64,000 nt of DNA from PALSA-505 sp035308365 (GTDB lineage Bacteria; Actinomycetota; Actinomycetes; Streptosporangiales; Streptosporangiaceae), in NCBI GenBank assembly GCA_035308365.1, contig DATGGU010000079.1:1-64000 (forward strand). Reading direction: 5' to 3'. The number at the start of each line of letters is the position of its first letter. Position 1 is the first letter of the stretch. The notes beneath the pieces were generated by a model. That model ran no database searches. It worked only from the letters and a program-made list of their open reading frames with translations, and was not told the origin of the DNA. Below, one piece after another: positions 34,110-42,964 of the stretch. Made by a program: the position numbers and the translations under genes.

Positions 34110-34891
34110 GGGTCAGCTTCGTCCCGGCGGCGGCTGCGGGCAGAACGTGCGTCCTGCTTGGGCTGCCAAGGGTCCCGGTACTCCCGATGGCTGCCGGGTG
34201 CCGGGCGCATGTCCTGCCTGCCGGCGTCCCGCGGGGCCCGGTAGTAGTCCTCGTAGTAGTCCTGGCGGCCAGCGCGGGGGGCGTAGCGCGTGTCCCACTG
34301 GCCCTCGTTCCACGGGTCCACATCGCCCGGGCCGCCGCGCTGCGACCTGCGTGGCTGGTGGGAGTAGGCGCCGTCGTACTGCTCGGGCTCCGGCTCGCCG
34401 ATCCTGGCGATGTGCACCAGGGCGTTGTAGGTGATCAGGGCAATGGCCAGGTGCATGACCACCAGCACGCCGACCCCCTGGGCCGGCTGGCCCTGGTACC
34501 AGATGTAGAGGTCGGGCAGCAGCAGGACCAGCGTCACCGCGATGGCCTGACGGAAGAACAGCCAGCGCGGCGAGGAACTGATCCGGGTGACGACCGGCCA
34601 CGCCACACAGGCGATCACCACGCCGATGACCGTCAGCTTGCTGTAGTCGGAGAACTGGAAGTGGCCGTAGTGAGCGGTCGCCGGGAACAGCTTCTTGCCG
34701 AGCATCACCATAAGCGCGTCGGCGGCCAGCGACCCGGCGATCGAGACCACGGTCGCAGCCACCACGGCGGCCGTCGATGGCTGACGGTGCCGGGGAGCAA
34801 AGTCCACCCGCATGTAATCGAGCGGGCGTTCCAGCGATGGCGGCAGGCGTTCCGGCAGGCGTTCCAGCCACAGCGGCAGTTCGGTTGGCAA
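34100..34891 (-). CDS. membrane protein with DPW-rich C-tail (DUF6069-like)
   Basis: 263 residues. After an amphipathic N-terminus (LWLERLPERLPPSLERPL) come about four helices, including VVAATVVSIAGSLAADALMV and QAIAVTLVLLLPDLYIW, then a polar tail (about 165-263) rich in Asp, Tyr, Arg, Trp and Pro (DPWNEGQWDTRYA, YYEDYYRAP). The core resembles DUF6069-type proteins, but this name is tentative. TTG 34891 has GGAAG before it; ATG 34813 is an alternative. Overlap with the next gene suggests an operon, with tails meeting at the junction. Confidence 0.65.
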   Translation of the reverse strand: MPTELPLWLERLPERLPPSLERPLDYMRVDFAPRHRQPSTAAVVAATVVSIAGSLAADALMVMLGKKLFPATAHYGHFQFSDYSKLTVIGVVIACVAWPVVTRISSSPRWLFFRQAIAVTLVLLLPDLYIWYQGQPAQGVGVLVVMHLAIALITYNALVHIARIGEPEPEQYDGAYSHQPRRSQRGGPGDVDPWNEGQWDTRYAPRAGRQDYYEDYYRAPRDAGRQDMRPAPGSHREYRDPWQPKQDARSARSRRRDEADPWT

Positions 34892-34942
34892 GATCTTCCT
34901 TACTCGCGCGCCTCGTCAGAAGATGGCCTTGAAAAGACCTGA

Positions 34943-35019
34943 GCGCAGCCGGGTAGGGGGGGTACTCGGCTGCGCCAGACCATGAGCGCAGCCGGGCACG
35001 GGGGGGTACTCGGCTGCGC
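34943..35019. repeat. two tandem near-identical hairpins
   Basis: GCGCAGCCG and CGGCTGCGC form a 9-bp stem with a G-rich loop at 34943-34975, and again at 34986-35019, offset by 43 bases. They lie 5' of the minus-strand membrane gene and about 200 bases before the histidine kinase. The rest of the 324-base gap holds nothing I can name. Confidence 0.75.
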
Positions 35020-35215
35020 TGCCCAAAAACGTAGGCGCCACCGGACCGCCCGGGGTACCTCCCGCAGGACGAAATCGGCCACCCCCGTCTCATCCTCAGG
35101 TCGGAGACGGCCCCCACGGAAGCATCCCTACCAGGGAGGATGCATCGATCTCCGGAGAGCAGCCGAGTTAACAGCCAGGAGGTACGCTGCCCGTAGCTGA
35201 CCTAAGGACGCCCCA

Positions 35216-36499
35216 TTGACCGAATCTCCGAGACCGCAGCGTACATCGCTCCAGCCACCCGACGAGATCAGGCGTGGCTTGTTCGGGCGGGGCCGCCGCG
35301 TGGTGCGGACGCACCCGCTGGCGACCGACACGCTGCTGGCCGTGGTGCTGCTGGTCCTGTCCACCGTGTGGCTGGCGGGCTCCAGGTTCGCCGGGCTGCA
35401 CCAGACGGTGATGCAGACCGCGATCGTCGCCGGGATCGCTGTCCGCCGGGTCTGGCCGACCACGGTCTTCGTGCTGATGAGCGCCCTGGCGTTCGTGCAG
35501 TGGCTGCTCGGCTTCCCGCTGCTCGGCGACGCGGCGCTGCTCATCGCGCTCTACACGATCGCGGCCCACCAGTCGTGGTTCCGGGCGCTGCTGGCCTCGG
35601 GCCTGCTCGAAGCCGGGGCGGTCATGTCGGCGATCCAGTGGAAGCTGGCCGGGTCGCTGCCGCGCTCGCTGCTGTTCCTCACCGCCACCGTGGTGGCCGC
35701 GCTGTTCGCCGGGCTGGCGGCCGCCTCCGGCAGCAGGTACCTGGCCTGGATGGACGAGCGTGCCCGGCGGCTGGAGGTCGAGCAGGATCAGCGGGCCGCG
35801 ATCGCGGCGGCGGCCGAGCGGACCAGGATCGCCAGGGAGTTGCACGACATCGTGTCGCACAGCCTGTCGGTCGTGATCACGCTGGCCGACGCCGCGGCGG
35901 TGGTGAGCCGCACCGACCCCTCCCGCGGCGCCGCGGCGATGACCGAGGTGTCCGAGGTCGGCCGCAACGCCCTGTCGGACATGCGGGCCATGCTCGGCGT
36001 GCTGCGCACCGACGAGCAGCCGGCCGACCTGGCCCCCCAGCCGGGCCTGGCCCAGCTCGACGCACTGGTTCAGCGGGTCACCGCGACCGGCCTGGCCGTC
36101 GATCTCACCGTGGAGGGCACCCCGTTCCCGCTGGGCGCGGCCGCCGAGACCACGGCGTACCGCATCGTCCAGGAGGCGCTGACCAACACGCTGCGGCACG
36201 CGTCGGCCCGCCGTGCCCGGGTCACCATCTGCTATGACGCCCCCGACGTGCGGCTGTGGGTGACCGATGACGGCACCGCGATGGCACCGGGCGGCCAGCG
36301 CGGGGGCCACGGCATCGCGGGAATGCGCGAACGCGCCGCCCTGCACGGTGGCGCGCTGCAGGCAGGCCCCGCGGCCGGCGGCGGCTGGGTGGTCTCGGCG
36401 ACGCTGCGGCCCGGCCAGGGCCCGGCCAACGCGGCGAAGCCGCCGGCGGCCACGCCGCCGCCCGCCCAGGCGGCACCTCGCGCGGCGATGCCGGCATGA
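35216..36499 (+). CDS. NarL-type sensor histidine kinase
   Basis: 427 residues. Five to six membrane helices at about 35-170 (AVVLLVLSTVWLAGS first) form an MASE-like sensor without a large outer loop. The HisKA_3 phospho-acceptor is RTRIARELHDIVSHSLSVV (His near 207); the ATPase domain has EALTNTLRHASA (N-box) and GGHGIAGMRER (G-box). TTG 35216 with AAGGA seven bases upstream is the likely start. The C-terminal Ala/Pro stretch is variable. The ATGA overlap with the response-regulator gene defines the pair. Confidence 0.9.
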   Translation: MTESPRPQRTSLQPPDEIRRGLFGRGRRVVRTHPLATDTLLAVVLLVLSTVWLAGSRFAGLHQTVMQTAIVAGIAVRRVWPTTVFVLMSALAFVQWLLGFPLLGDAALLIALYTIAAHQSWFRALLASGLLEAGAVMSAIQWKLAGSLPRSLLFLTATVVAALFAGLAAASGSRYLAWMDERARRLEVEQDQRAAIAAAAERTRIARELHDIVSHSLSVVITLADAAAVVSRTDPSRGAAAMTEVSEVGRNALSDMRAMLGVLRTDEQPADLAPQPGLAQLDALVQRVTATGLAVDLTVEGTPFPLGAAAETTAYRIVQEALTNTLRHASARRARVTICYDAPDVRLWVTDDGTAMAPGGQRGGHGIAGMRERAALHGGALQAGPAAGGGWVVSATLRPGQGPANAAKPPAATPPPAQAAPRAAMPA

Positions 36500-37179
36500 C
36501 CATCTCCGTGCTGCTGGCCGACGACCAGCCGCTGCTGCGCCGCGGCTTCCGCATGATCCTCGAAGCCGAGGACGACCTGACCGTGGCCGCGGAGGCGGCC
36601 AACGGCGAGGAGGCCGTCGAACTCGCCCACCGCCACACCCCGGATGTCGTGCTGATGGACATCCGGATGCCGGTCACCAACGGTATCGAGGCGACCCGGC
36701 GGATCACCACGGCCGACCCGCGGATCCGCGTCCTCGTGCTGACCACCTTCGACGTCGACGAGTACGCCTTCGGTGCGCTGCAGGCCGGTGCCAGCGGATT
36801 CCTGCTCAAGGACGTGCGGCCCGGCGAGGTGGTCGCGGCCATCAGGACGGTCGCGTCCGGCGACGCGGTCGTCTCGCCCCGGGTGACCCGGCGCCTGCTC
36901 GAGGAGTACGCCCAGGTGCTTCCCGTGCCGGCCGAGCTGCGGGCGCAGCGCTACCCCAAGCTGTCCACCCTGACCGAGCGGGAGCGCGAGGTGCTGGTCG
37001 CCGTGGCCCAGGGACTGTCCAACACCGAGATCGCCGCGTCCCTGTTCGTCTCGGAGACGACGGTGAAGTCCCATGTCGGCCGCATCCTCGCCAAGCTTGG
37101 CCTGCGCGACCGCGTCCAGGTCGTCGTCCTGGCCTACGAGGCCGGGCTGGTCCGGCCCGGCGCCCGCCCGGTCACCTGA
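36496..37179 (+). CDS. NarL/FixJ-type response regulator
   Basis: 227 residues. The receiver has DD at 9-10, the phospho-acceptor Asp55 in VVLMDIRMPV and Lys in LLKDVRPGEVV. The LuxR-type helix-turn-helix ends in LTEREREVLVAVAQGLSNTE then FVSETTVKSHVGRIL. It is coupled by ATGA to the kinase. Targets are not visible; such pairs in actinomycetes often control membrane or stress genes. Confidence 0.93.
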   Translation: MTISVLLADDQPLLRRGFRMILEAEDDLTVAAEAANGEEAVELAHRHTPDVVLMDIRMPVTNGIEATRRITTADPRIRVLVLTTFDVDEYAFGALQAGASGFLLKDVRPGEVVAAIRTVASGDAVVSPRVTRRLLEEYAQVLPVPAELRAQRYPKLSTLTEREREVLVAVAQGLSNTEIAASLFVSETTVKSHVGRILAKLGLRDRVQVVVLAYEAGLVRPGARPVT

Positions 37180-37193
37180 CCCGGCCGGGACTG

Positions 37194-38003
37194 CTAGCCA
37201 GTCTCGGCGTCTTCTCCGCGGCGGCCGGCGGCCGGCCTGTGAGCCGCCGGGCCACGTGGTGCGGCGGTCCGCGGTGTGGCCGGGGTCAGCAGGCGTTCGA
37301 GCAGGCCGGTCTCGGCCGCGTCCAGCTCGGCGGCGACCTGCTGGCCGGCCGGCCGTTCCTGGGCGAGCGCGAGGCTGCGGCGCGCATCGCGCAGTTGCTC
37401 GCGCAGCCGCGCGTTCTCCTGCGTCAGGTTGCCGTGCAGGGTCCGGACGCTGGCCAGCTCCCGCTCCAGGCCTGCCACCGTCGTCTCCAGCCCGCCGTCG
37501 TCGTGGTGCTCGGCGGCCGCCTGTGCGGGGGCGGCGAGCTGGCGCACCACCTGGATCAGCAGCCGCCTGGCCAGCTCGTCGTAGTCGAACCCGGCCGGGC
37601 CCTCGGCGGCCGTGGTCAGGTGCCTGGCGCCGTCCTGGGCGGCAGCCAGGGAAGTGGGCGCCGCCGAACGCGGGTCGCGGCCTGGTGCCGCAGACGTCCT
37701 TGCGGTGGATCTGCGCCCGGCCGGCATGGCGGCGCCGGTGTTGCCGTCCAGGGCACCGGCGGCCGCCGCGATCCGGTAGGTCCGCTTCCCCCGAACATCC
37801 CGCTCGATCAGCCCGGATCGCTCCATGCCCGACAGGAGCTGCGCGAACGCGATGCTCGAGCCGGGATAGCCGACGTCCGCGGCCAGCACCGTGCTGGCCA
37901 TTCCGGCCTCGTCCTTGATCTCACCCGCCGAGAGGCGGGACATGATCCGGTCGCGCGTTCCGACAGCCCTGCGCCTCCTCATACCGGACTTCGGGTCGCC
38001 CAT
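37194..38003 (-). CDS. winged-helix protein with coiled coil
   Basis: About 269 residues, unrecognised. The N-terminal 85 residues look like a winged helix: LSAGEIKDEAGMASTVLA, then SSIAFAQLLSGMERSGL and IERDVRGKRTYRIAAA. A low-complexity stretch (100-150) leads to a heptad-like helix, LETTVAGLERELASVRTLHG to REQLRDARRSLAL (about 170-225). ATG 38003 has GAGAGG ten bases upstream. It converges with the response regulator. Likely a DNA-binding regulator. Confidence 0.6.
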   Translation of the reverse strand: MGDPKSGMRRRRAVGTRDRIMSRLSAGEIKDEAGMASTVLAADVGYPGSSIAFAQLLSGMERSGLIERDVRGKRTYRIAAAAGALDGNTGAAMPAGRRSTARTSAAPGRDPRSAAPTSLAAAQDGARHLTTAAEGPAGFDYDELARRLLIQVVRQLAAPAQAAAEHHDDGGLETTVAGLERELASVRTLHGNLTQENARLREQLRDARRSLALAQERPAGQQVAAELDAAETGLLERLLTPATPRTAAPRGPAAHRPAAGRRGEDAETG

Positions 38004-38287
38004 GACAGCACCTCTCCCATGCCAGTCACACGCGCCGACCCGCGCAGCACAAATCACTCGTCCGGCCGAGTTCGGCAGCGGCAATCACACCCCAGCCTGA
38101 CTAGCCGATGTTCGTCATCATAGTGGCGGCATGTCCGGAAACGAACGGCTGGTACACCGATGCCGCATCCCATTGCGGATCGCGTCCCGGCGGCATTCAC
38201 GCTTGGCCGCCAATGGCGATAATGCGGTTGCCTATGGTGCCTTCCGGCTTAACCATTGATCGCAAGCTGACGGACCGGGAGGGCTTG

Positions 38288-38974
38288 GTGGCAACGCTGG
38301 ACGCCGATGAGGCGGTGACGATCCTTGACGCGGCCTACCGTGGCGTCACCGAGATGCTCGGCAGCCTGGCCGAAGCCGATTTCCTCGCACCGACGCTGTG
38401 CCTGGGCTGGACCGTCACGGACGTGCTCTATCATCTGCTCGGCGATCCGCGCCGTGGGCTGACGGCGATGATGACACCGGCCGGCGTGGCGGCCGGCACC
38501 GACTTCGTGTCCTACTGGAAGCCCTGGCAGCCGGGCACCGGCGACGCCCTCGCCAGGGCCAGAGCGTGGCGGCTGGCCGCGGCGGCGGTGATCGCCACCA
38601 CCGGGCCCGGCTCGCTGGTGGAGTCATGGCGGGAAACCGCGCCGGCCACGGTCCGGCTGGCCCGGCTCGCCCCCTATCCGGTCGTCGCCACCCAGGGGCA
38701 CGCGCTTACCGTCGCCGACCTCGCCGGCACCCTTGCCACCGAGGCGGCAATCCACCACCTCGACATGATTGCGGAACTGCCGGCCGCGCCCGGGCCCGCC
38801 GCCAGTTGCCTGGCCCTCGTCCGCCGCGTCCTGGATGGCCTGCTCGGCATTCCCGTGCCCACCGAATGGGATGACACGGTCTATGCGCTCAAGGGAACGG
38901 GCAGGCGCCCGCTGACCGCCGAAGACCGCGCCCGGCTTGGCGAACTGGCCGGCCGCTTTCCGCTGTTCGGATAA
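38288..38974 (+). CDS. maleylpyruvate-isomerase/DinB-like protein
   Basis: 228 residues of the mycothiol-dependent maleylpyruvate isomerase-like (TIGR03083-type) family, four-helix DinB fold. Blocks: LGWTVTDVLYHLLGDPRRGL (His near 50) and TEAAIHHLDMI (His pair near 155), the usual metal-binding His positions. In actinobacteria such proteins use mycothiol or are of unknown substrate. A GTG at 38288 with GGGAGGG four bases upstream starts the alignable part; ATG codons from 38108 precede a region without coding character. Confidence 0.75.
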   Translation: MATLDADEAVTILDAAYRGVTEMLGSLAEADFLAPTLCLGWTVTDVLYHLLGDPRRGLTAMMTPAGVAAGTDFVSYWKPWQPGTGDALARARAWRLAAAAVIATTGPGSLVESWRETAPATVRLARLAPYPVVATQGHALTVADLAGTLATEAAIHHLDMIAELPAAPGPAASCLALVRRVLDGLLGIPVPTEWDDTVYALKGTGRRPLTAEDRARLGELAGRFPLFG

Positions 38975-39526
38975 TTCACCCGGCGGCCAGCACCGGATAA
39001 CTAGCCAGGACCGCTGGTAAAATGCCGCGGGCATTGGCTCAGCGTGTCGACAATTCGCCATTGCGTGACCGAAGCGCCGGCTCTTGGTCATCGCCTCGGG
39101 CGGCCGGGATAAGGAGTGCCGGCATGATCGTCCTTAACCGGCCTATGGGGTGTTATCGTCAAGCATGGCGACGTGTGCGGGCGGGTCTCGGCCCGCTGCC
39201 GCGGAGCGGTGACCGGCCGTGTCACCCGGTAGCAGGTTACGGGTAACAAGGCAATGTATTTTTCCGGACGGCGGGCAGGCGCACCGGACCGGGGTCAATG
39301 GAGCACCCGTAGCCGAAACGACGCTCGTGTCAGGTGACACCGGCGTCATTAACGAATCCGCCAGTCTCCGGGATAAAACGACACGGGTGTCATGTGACGC
39401 CAGCGTCATTATTTGCATTCCACCGGGAGCTGTGCCGAAATAGACAGCGTGACGCGCGGTGCGACACCACTCAGTCATGGGCGCAGTCCTCTTAATGCGT
39501 CCCGGAGGGGCCGGTTGCGGGAGACC
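38975..39526. other. leader region of the hopanoid operon
   Basis: 552 bases without a supported gene. AT-richer than the flanks around 39130-39420. The only marked structure is the 60-bp-phased repeat at 39318-39410. Short ORFs at 39022 and 39219 have no ribosome site or coding bias. Confidence 0.6.
39318..39410. promoter_or_regulatory. tandem operator-like repeat upstream of hpnC
   Basis: Two 33-34 base copies (39318-39350 and 39378-39410) with 28 of 34 identities, offset by exactly 60 bases. Each contains GTGTCANGTGAC and TGACNCCNGCGTCA; in copy 2 the latter is a perfect dyad (TGACGC, CA, GCGTCA). The spacing of about six helical turns would place a dimer on the same face twice. They precede hpnC. 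Confidence 0.7.
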
Positions 39527-40540
39527 GTGAGCCCTGGTGATCGTCACGCCCGGGTGCGGCTGGGCGCCGCACAGGTAGACGGCGCACAGCTCACGTCCAT
39601 CCCGGCCGGCACCGGACGGGCTGAAGCTGGCCGGCCTGACACCCAGCCGGGTGACTCGCAGGTCTCCCTCATCTCGGCGGGCGCAGCGGCGAAGGCGCCC
39701 GCCGAGAACTTTCCGGTCGCCATGCGGCTGCTGCCCGGGCGGTACCGGCGGCACCTGATGGCGGTCTACGAGTTCGCCAGGACCGTGGACGACATCGGCG
39801 ACGAGACGCCGCCAGGGCAGCCAGGCGGCCCGGACGGGCGGCCGGACGCCAGGCTGGTGGAGCGGCGGCTGCGGCTGCTCGGCGAGCTCGACGAAGACAT
39901 CGACAGGATGCTGGCAGGCGCCGCACCAAGGGCCGAGGTCATCGCGAGGCTGGCCCCGACCGTCGCCGAGTGCGCCATCCCCGGCCAGTTGCTCCGCGAC
40001 CTCATCCAGGCGAACCGGCAGGACCAGCTCACCGCCCGCTACCAGACCTTCGGTGATCTGCTCGGCTACTGCGAGCTGTCGGCCAACCCGGTGGGCCGGA
40101 TCGTGTTGCACATCTTCGGTGCCGTGTCGCCGCGGCAGGCCGAGCTCTCCGATCACATCTGCAGCGCGCTGCAGCTCACCGAGCACTGGCAGGACGTGGC
40201 CGAGGACCTGAGGGCCGGCCGGATCTACATCCCGGCGGAAGACCTGGACAGATTCGGCTGCACCGAAGCCGACCTCGCCTGCGCCGCCGCAGGCGACAAC
40301 GTGCGCGCGCTGATGTCCTTCCAGGTGGCCCGGGCGTCCGCCCTGCTCAGTGCGGGCTCGCCGTTGATCGCCACGTTGCACGGCGCGGCCAGGGTCGCGG
40401 TGGCGGGCTACGTGGCCGGTGGCCGCGCCGCGCTCGCCGCGATCCGCGCCGCGGACTACGACGTGCTGGCGGCCACGCCCCGGCCGGGCAAGCGCCGCCT
40501 GATTGCCGAGGCCGCCCGCGCCTACACGAAGGGGAGGTGA
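39527..40540 (+). CDS. hpnC: squalene synthase HpnC
   Basis: In the bacterial HpnCDE route this enzyme acts with HpnD, turning presqualene diphosphate to hydroxysqualene. About 337 residues from a GTG at 39527 (start uncertain; codons back to TTG 39413 are open). The trans-isoprenyl family pattern begins at AENFPVAMRLLPGRYRRHLM, with FARTVDDIGDE (first Asp-rich) and LTEHWQDVAEDLRAGRIYIP (second, VAED, less acidic than HpnD). The first 60 residues are not conserved. Eight bases from hpnD. Confidence 0.88.
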   Translation: MSPGDRHARVRLGAAQVDGAQLTSIPAGTGRAEAGRPDTQPGDSQVSLISAGAAAKAPAENFPVAMRLLPGRYRRHLMAVYEFARTVDDIGDETPPGQPGGPDGRPDARLVERRLRLLGELDEDIDRMLAGAAPRAEVIARLAPTVAECAIPGQLLRDLIQANRQDQLTARYQTFGDLLGYCELSANPVGRIVLHIFGAVSPRQAELSDHICSALQLTEHWQDVAEDLRAGRIYIPAEDLDRFGCTEADLACAAAGDNVRALMSFQVARASALLSAGSPLIATLHGAARVAVAGYVAGGRAALAAIRAADYDVLAATPRPGKRRLIAEAARAYTKGR

Positions 40541-40547
40541 GCGCGCG

Positions 40548-41459
40548 ATGGATGTGGCGGCCGCCTACCAGTACTGCGAGCAGGTCACCACGGCCCAGGC
40601 GCGGAACTTCTCCTACGGCATCAAGCTGCTGCCGCCGCCCAAGCGGCGGGCGCTGTCGGCCGTGTACGCGTTCGCCCGCCGGATCGACGACATCGGCGAC
40701 GGCACGCTACCCGCCGCCGACAAGCTCACCGCTCTGGCCCAGGCGCGCGAGGCCGTGCAGGGCCTGGCCGGCGGCCAGCCGCCGGCCTCGGATCCCGTGC
40801 TCATCGCCCTGGACGACGCGTCCCGCCGGTTCCCGATCCCGGTGGCGGCGTTCGGCGAGATCGTCGACGGCTGCGTGGCCGACGTCAAGGGCACGAGCTA
40901 TGCCACCTTTGACGAGCTGCTGCACTACTGCCGCTGCGTGGCCGGCTCGGTCGGCAGGCTCTCGCTCGGCGTGTTCGGTGCCGACGACCAGGCCGTGGCG
41001 GCGCCGCTGGCCGACGCGCTCGGCGTGGCCCTCCAGCTCACCAACATCCTGCGCGACATCCGCGAGGACTACCAGAACGGACGGGTCTACCTGCCCACCG
41101 AGGATCTCCGCAGGTTCGGCTGCAGCCTGGACGGCCCCGGCGCGGCGCAGCGCGATCAGCAGGTCGAGCCGCTGGCCAAGCTGGTCGGCTTCGAGGCCGA
41201 GCGGGCCCGCACCTGGTACGCCACCGGCATGCGCCTGCTGCCCATGCTGGACCGGCGCAGCGCGGCCTCGGCCGGTGCGATGGCCGGCATCTACCGGCGG
41301 CTGCTCGAACGGATCGCGGCGGCCCCGGCCGAAGTGCTCAAGGGCAGGCTCTCCCTGTCCACCGGCGAGAAGGTCTCCGTCGCCATCCGCTGCCTGGCCG
41401 GCATGACCATCCGCCCCCGGCCCAACCGGGCCCTTCCGGGAGCGGAGAGGCAGCCATGA
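40548..41459 (+). CDS. hpnD: presqualene diphosphate synthase HpnD
   Basis: Joins two farnesyl diphosphates to presqualene diphosphate. 303 residues, with FARRIDDIGDGTL (first Asp-rich, DDIGD), CVAGSVGRLSLGVF and LQLTNILRDIREDYQNGRVY (second, DIRED) of the squalene/phytoene synthase family. The ATG at 40548 follows GGGGAGG by about eight bases; the reading from 40503 is an extension of the HpnC frame region and is not used. The stop overlaps hpnE as ATGA. Confidence 0.95.
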   Translation: MDVAAAYQYCEQVTTAQARNFSYGIKLLPPPKRRALSAVYAFARRIDDIGDGTLPAADKLTALAQAREAVQGLAGGQPPASDPVLIALDDASRRFPIPVAAFGEIVDGCVADVKGTSYATFDELLHYCRCVAGSVGRLSLGVFGADDQAVAAPLADALGVALQLTNILRDIREDYQNGRVYLPTEDLRRFGCSLDGPGAAQRDQQVEPLAKLVGFEAERARTWYATGMRLLPMLDRRSAASAGAMAGIYRRLLERIAAAPAEVLKGRLSLSTGEKVSVAIRCLAGMTIRPRPNRALPGAERQP

Positions 41460-42964
41460 GCCGGGTGGTCGTCGTTGGCGGCGGGCTGGCCGGGATCACG
41501 GCGGCGATCGCCCTGCGCGAGGTGGGCGCCGAGGTCACGCTGCTCGAGGCCAGGCCACGCCTTGGCGGTGCGACCTGCTCGTTCAGCCGCGACGGGCTGG
41601 TGGTCGACAACGGCCAGCACGTCTTCCTCCGGTGCTGCACCGCCTATCGCGGGCTGCTCGGCAGGCTCGGCATGACCGGTTCGGTCGTGCTGCAGGACAG
41701 GTTCGACGTCACCGTGCTCAGGCCCGGCCCGCAGACCCGGCAGGCGCGGCTGCGCCGCAACTCGCTGCCCGGCCCGCTGCACATGGGAGCGGCGCTGGCC
41801 GCCTACCCGCTGCTGTCGGCATCCGAGCGGCTCATGGCCGGCCGCGCCGCGCTCGCGATGAAGCGCCTCGACCCGGCCAGCCCCACTGTAGACCAGCTCA
41901 GGCTGGGCGACTGGCTGGCGGCCCGGGGGCAGAGCGAGCGAGCCCGCCGTGCGCTGTGGGACCTGTTCACCGTGTCCGCGCTCAACATCGCCGGGGACGA
42001 CGCGAACCTCGCGCTCGCCGCGACCGTGGTGAAGACCGCGCTGCTCGGCAAGCGGGACGCGGCCGACATCGGGGTTCCCGCCGTGCCGCTCGGCGACCTG
42101 CACGGCCACGCAGCCATGGAGTTGCTGCGCCGCCAGGGCGCGGACGTCCGGCTGAACGCCAAGGTCGCCGCCATCGAGACCGGCCAGGACGGCCAGTCCC
42201 GCGGGTTCACCGTCCGCCTGGGCCGCCATGCCGGCCCGGCGCCGGACGGGAACGGCGCGCCGGCCACGCTGCTGAACGGCAGCACCAGCGGCTCGGCGAA
42301 CGGCGCCCTGGCCACCGGGGCGATCGAGGCCGACGGGGTGATCATCGCCGTACCGCCGGAGCAGGCGGCCCGGCTGATCCCACCGGCCGCGTCCGCCGCG
42401 GCCAAGGCGGCCGGCTCCTGGCAGGGGCTCGGCTCGTCCCCGATCCTCAACGTGCATGTGGTCTACGACCGGAAGGTGATGAGCCCGCCGTTCGTCGCGG
42501 CCACCGGCTCGCCCGTCCAGTGGGTGTTCGACCGGACCGCGCAGTCCGGGCTGGCCCGCGACCACGGCCGGGTGGCCGGCCAGTACATCGCGGTCTCGGT
42601 GTCCGCCGCCGACGAGATGGTGGACCTCCCGGCCGCGAGGCTGCGTGAGATCTTCGTGCCCGCGCTCGGCGAGTTGTTCCCCGCGGCCGCCGTCGCACGG
42701 GTCACCGACTTCTTTGTCACCAGGGAACGACGCGCCACGTTCCGGCAGGAGCCCGGCTGCGAGCGGTTGCGGCCACCCGCTGCCACCGGCCTGCCCGGCC
42801 TGGCTCTCGCCGGGGCGTGGACCAACACAGGATGGCCAGACACGATGGAGGGTGCCGTGCGAAGCGGACTGAATGCGGCACGCGAGTTGCGCCGGTCACT
42901 GGGCGCGACCGCGCGGATGACCGCGGTGTCACACCCGGCGGGAGTATTCGGAGCGGACGCATGA
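41456..42964 (+). CDS. hpnE: hydroxysqualene dehydroxylase HpnE
   Basis: FAD-dependent amine-oxidase-fold enzyme that removes the hydroxyl from hydroxysqualene to yield squalene. 502 residues. The FAD dinucleotide motif VVGGGLAGITAAIALREVGA opens the protein (about 5-24); ARPRLGGATCSF and DNGQHVFLRCC follow. LAGAWTNTGWPDTMEGAVRS near 460 is the terminal FAD-binding block. A Gly/Ser/Asn-rich insert near 265-285 is not conserved. ATGA overlaps link it to hpnD and to the next gene. Confidence 0.93.
   Translation: MSRVVVVGGGLAGITAAIALREVGAEVTLLEARPRLGGATCSFSRDGLVVDNGQHVFLRCCTAYRGLLGRLGMTGSVVLQDRFDVTVLRPGPQTRQARLRRNSLPGPLHMGAALAAYPLLSASERLMAGRAALAMKRLDPASPTVDQLRLGDWLAARGQSERARRALWDLFTVSALNIAGDDANLALAATVVKTALLGKRDAADIGVPAVPLGDLHGHAAMELLRRQGADVRLNAKVAAIETGQDGQSRGFTVRLGRHAGPAPDGNGAPATLLNGSTSGSANGALATGAIEADGVIIAVPPEQAARLIPPAASAAAKAAGSWQGLGSSPILNVHVVYDRKVMSPPFVAATGSPVQWVFDRTAQSGLARDHGRVAGQYIAVSVSAADEMVDLPAARLREIFVPALGELFPAAAVARVTDFFVTRERRATFRQEPGCERLRPPAATGLPGLALAGAWTNTGWPDTMEGAVRSGLNAARELRRSLGATARMTAVSHPAGVFGADA

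Noticed and set aside
39022..39443. Two small ORFs before hpnC
   Set aside because: No ribosome site, no hydrophobic or domain pattern, and they run through the operator repeat.
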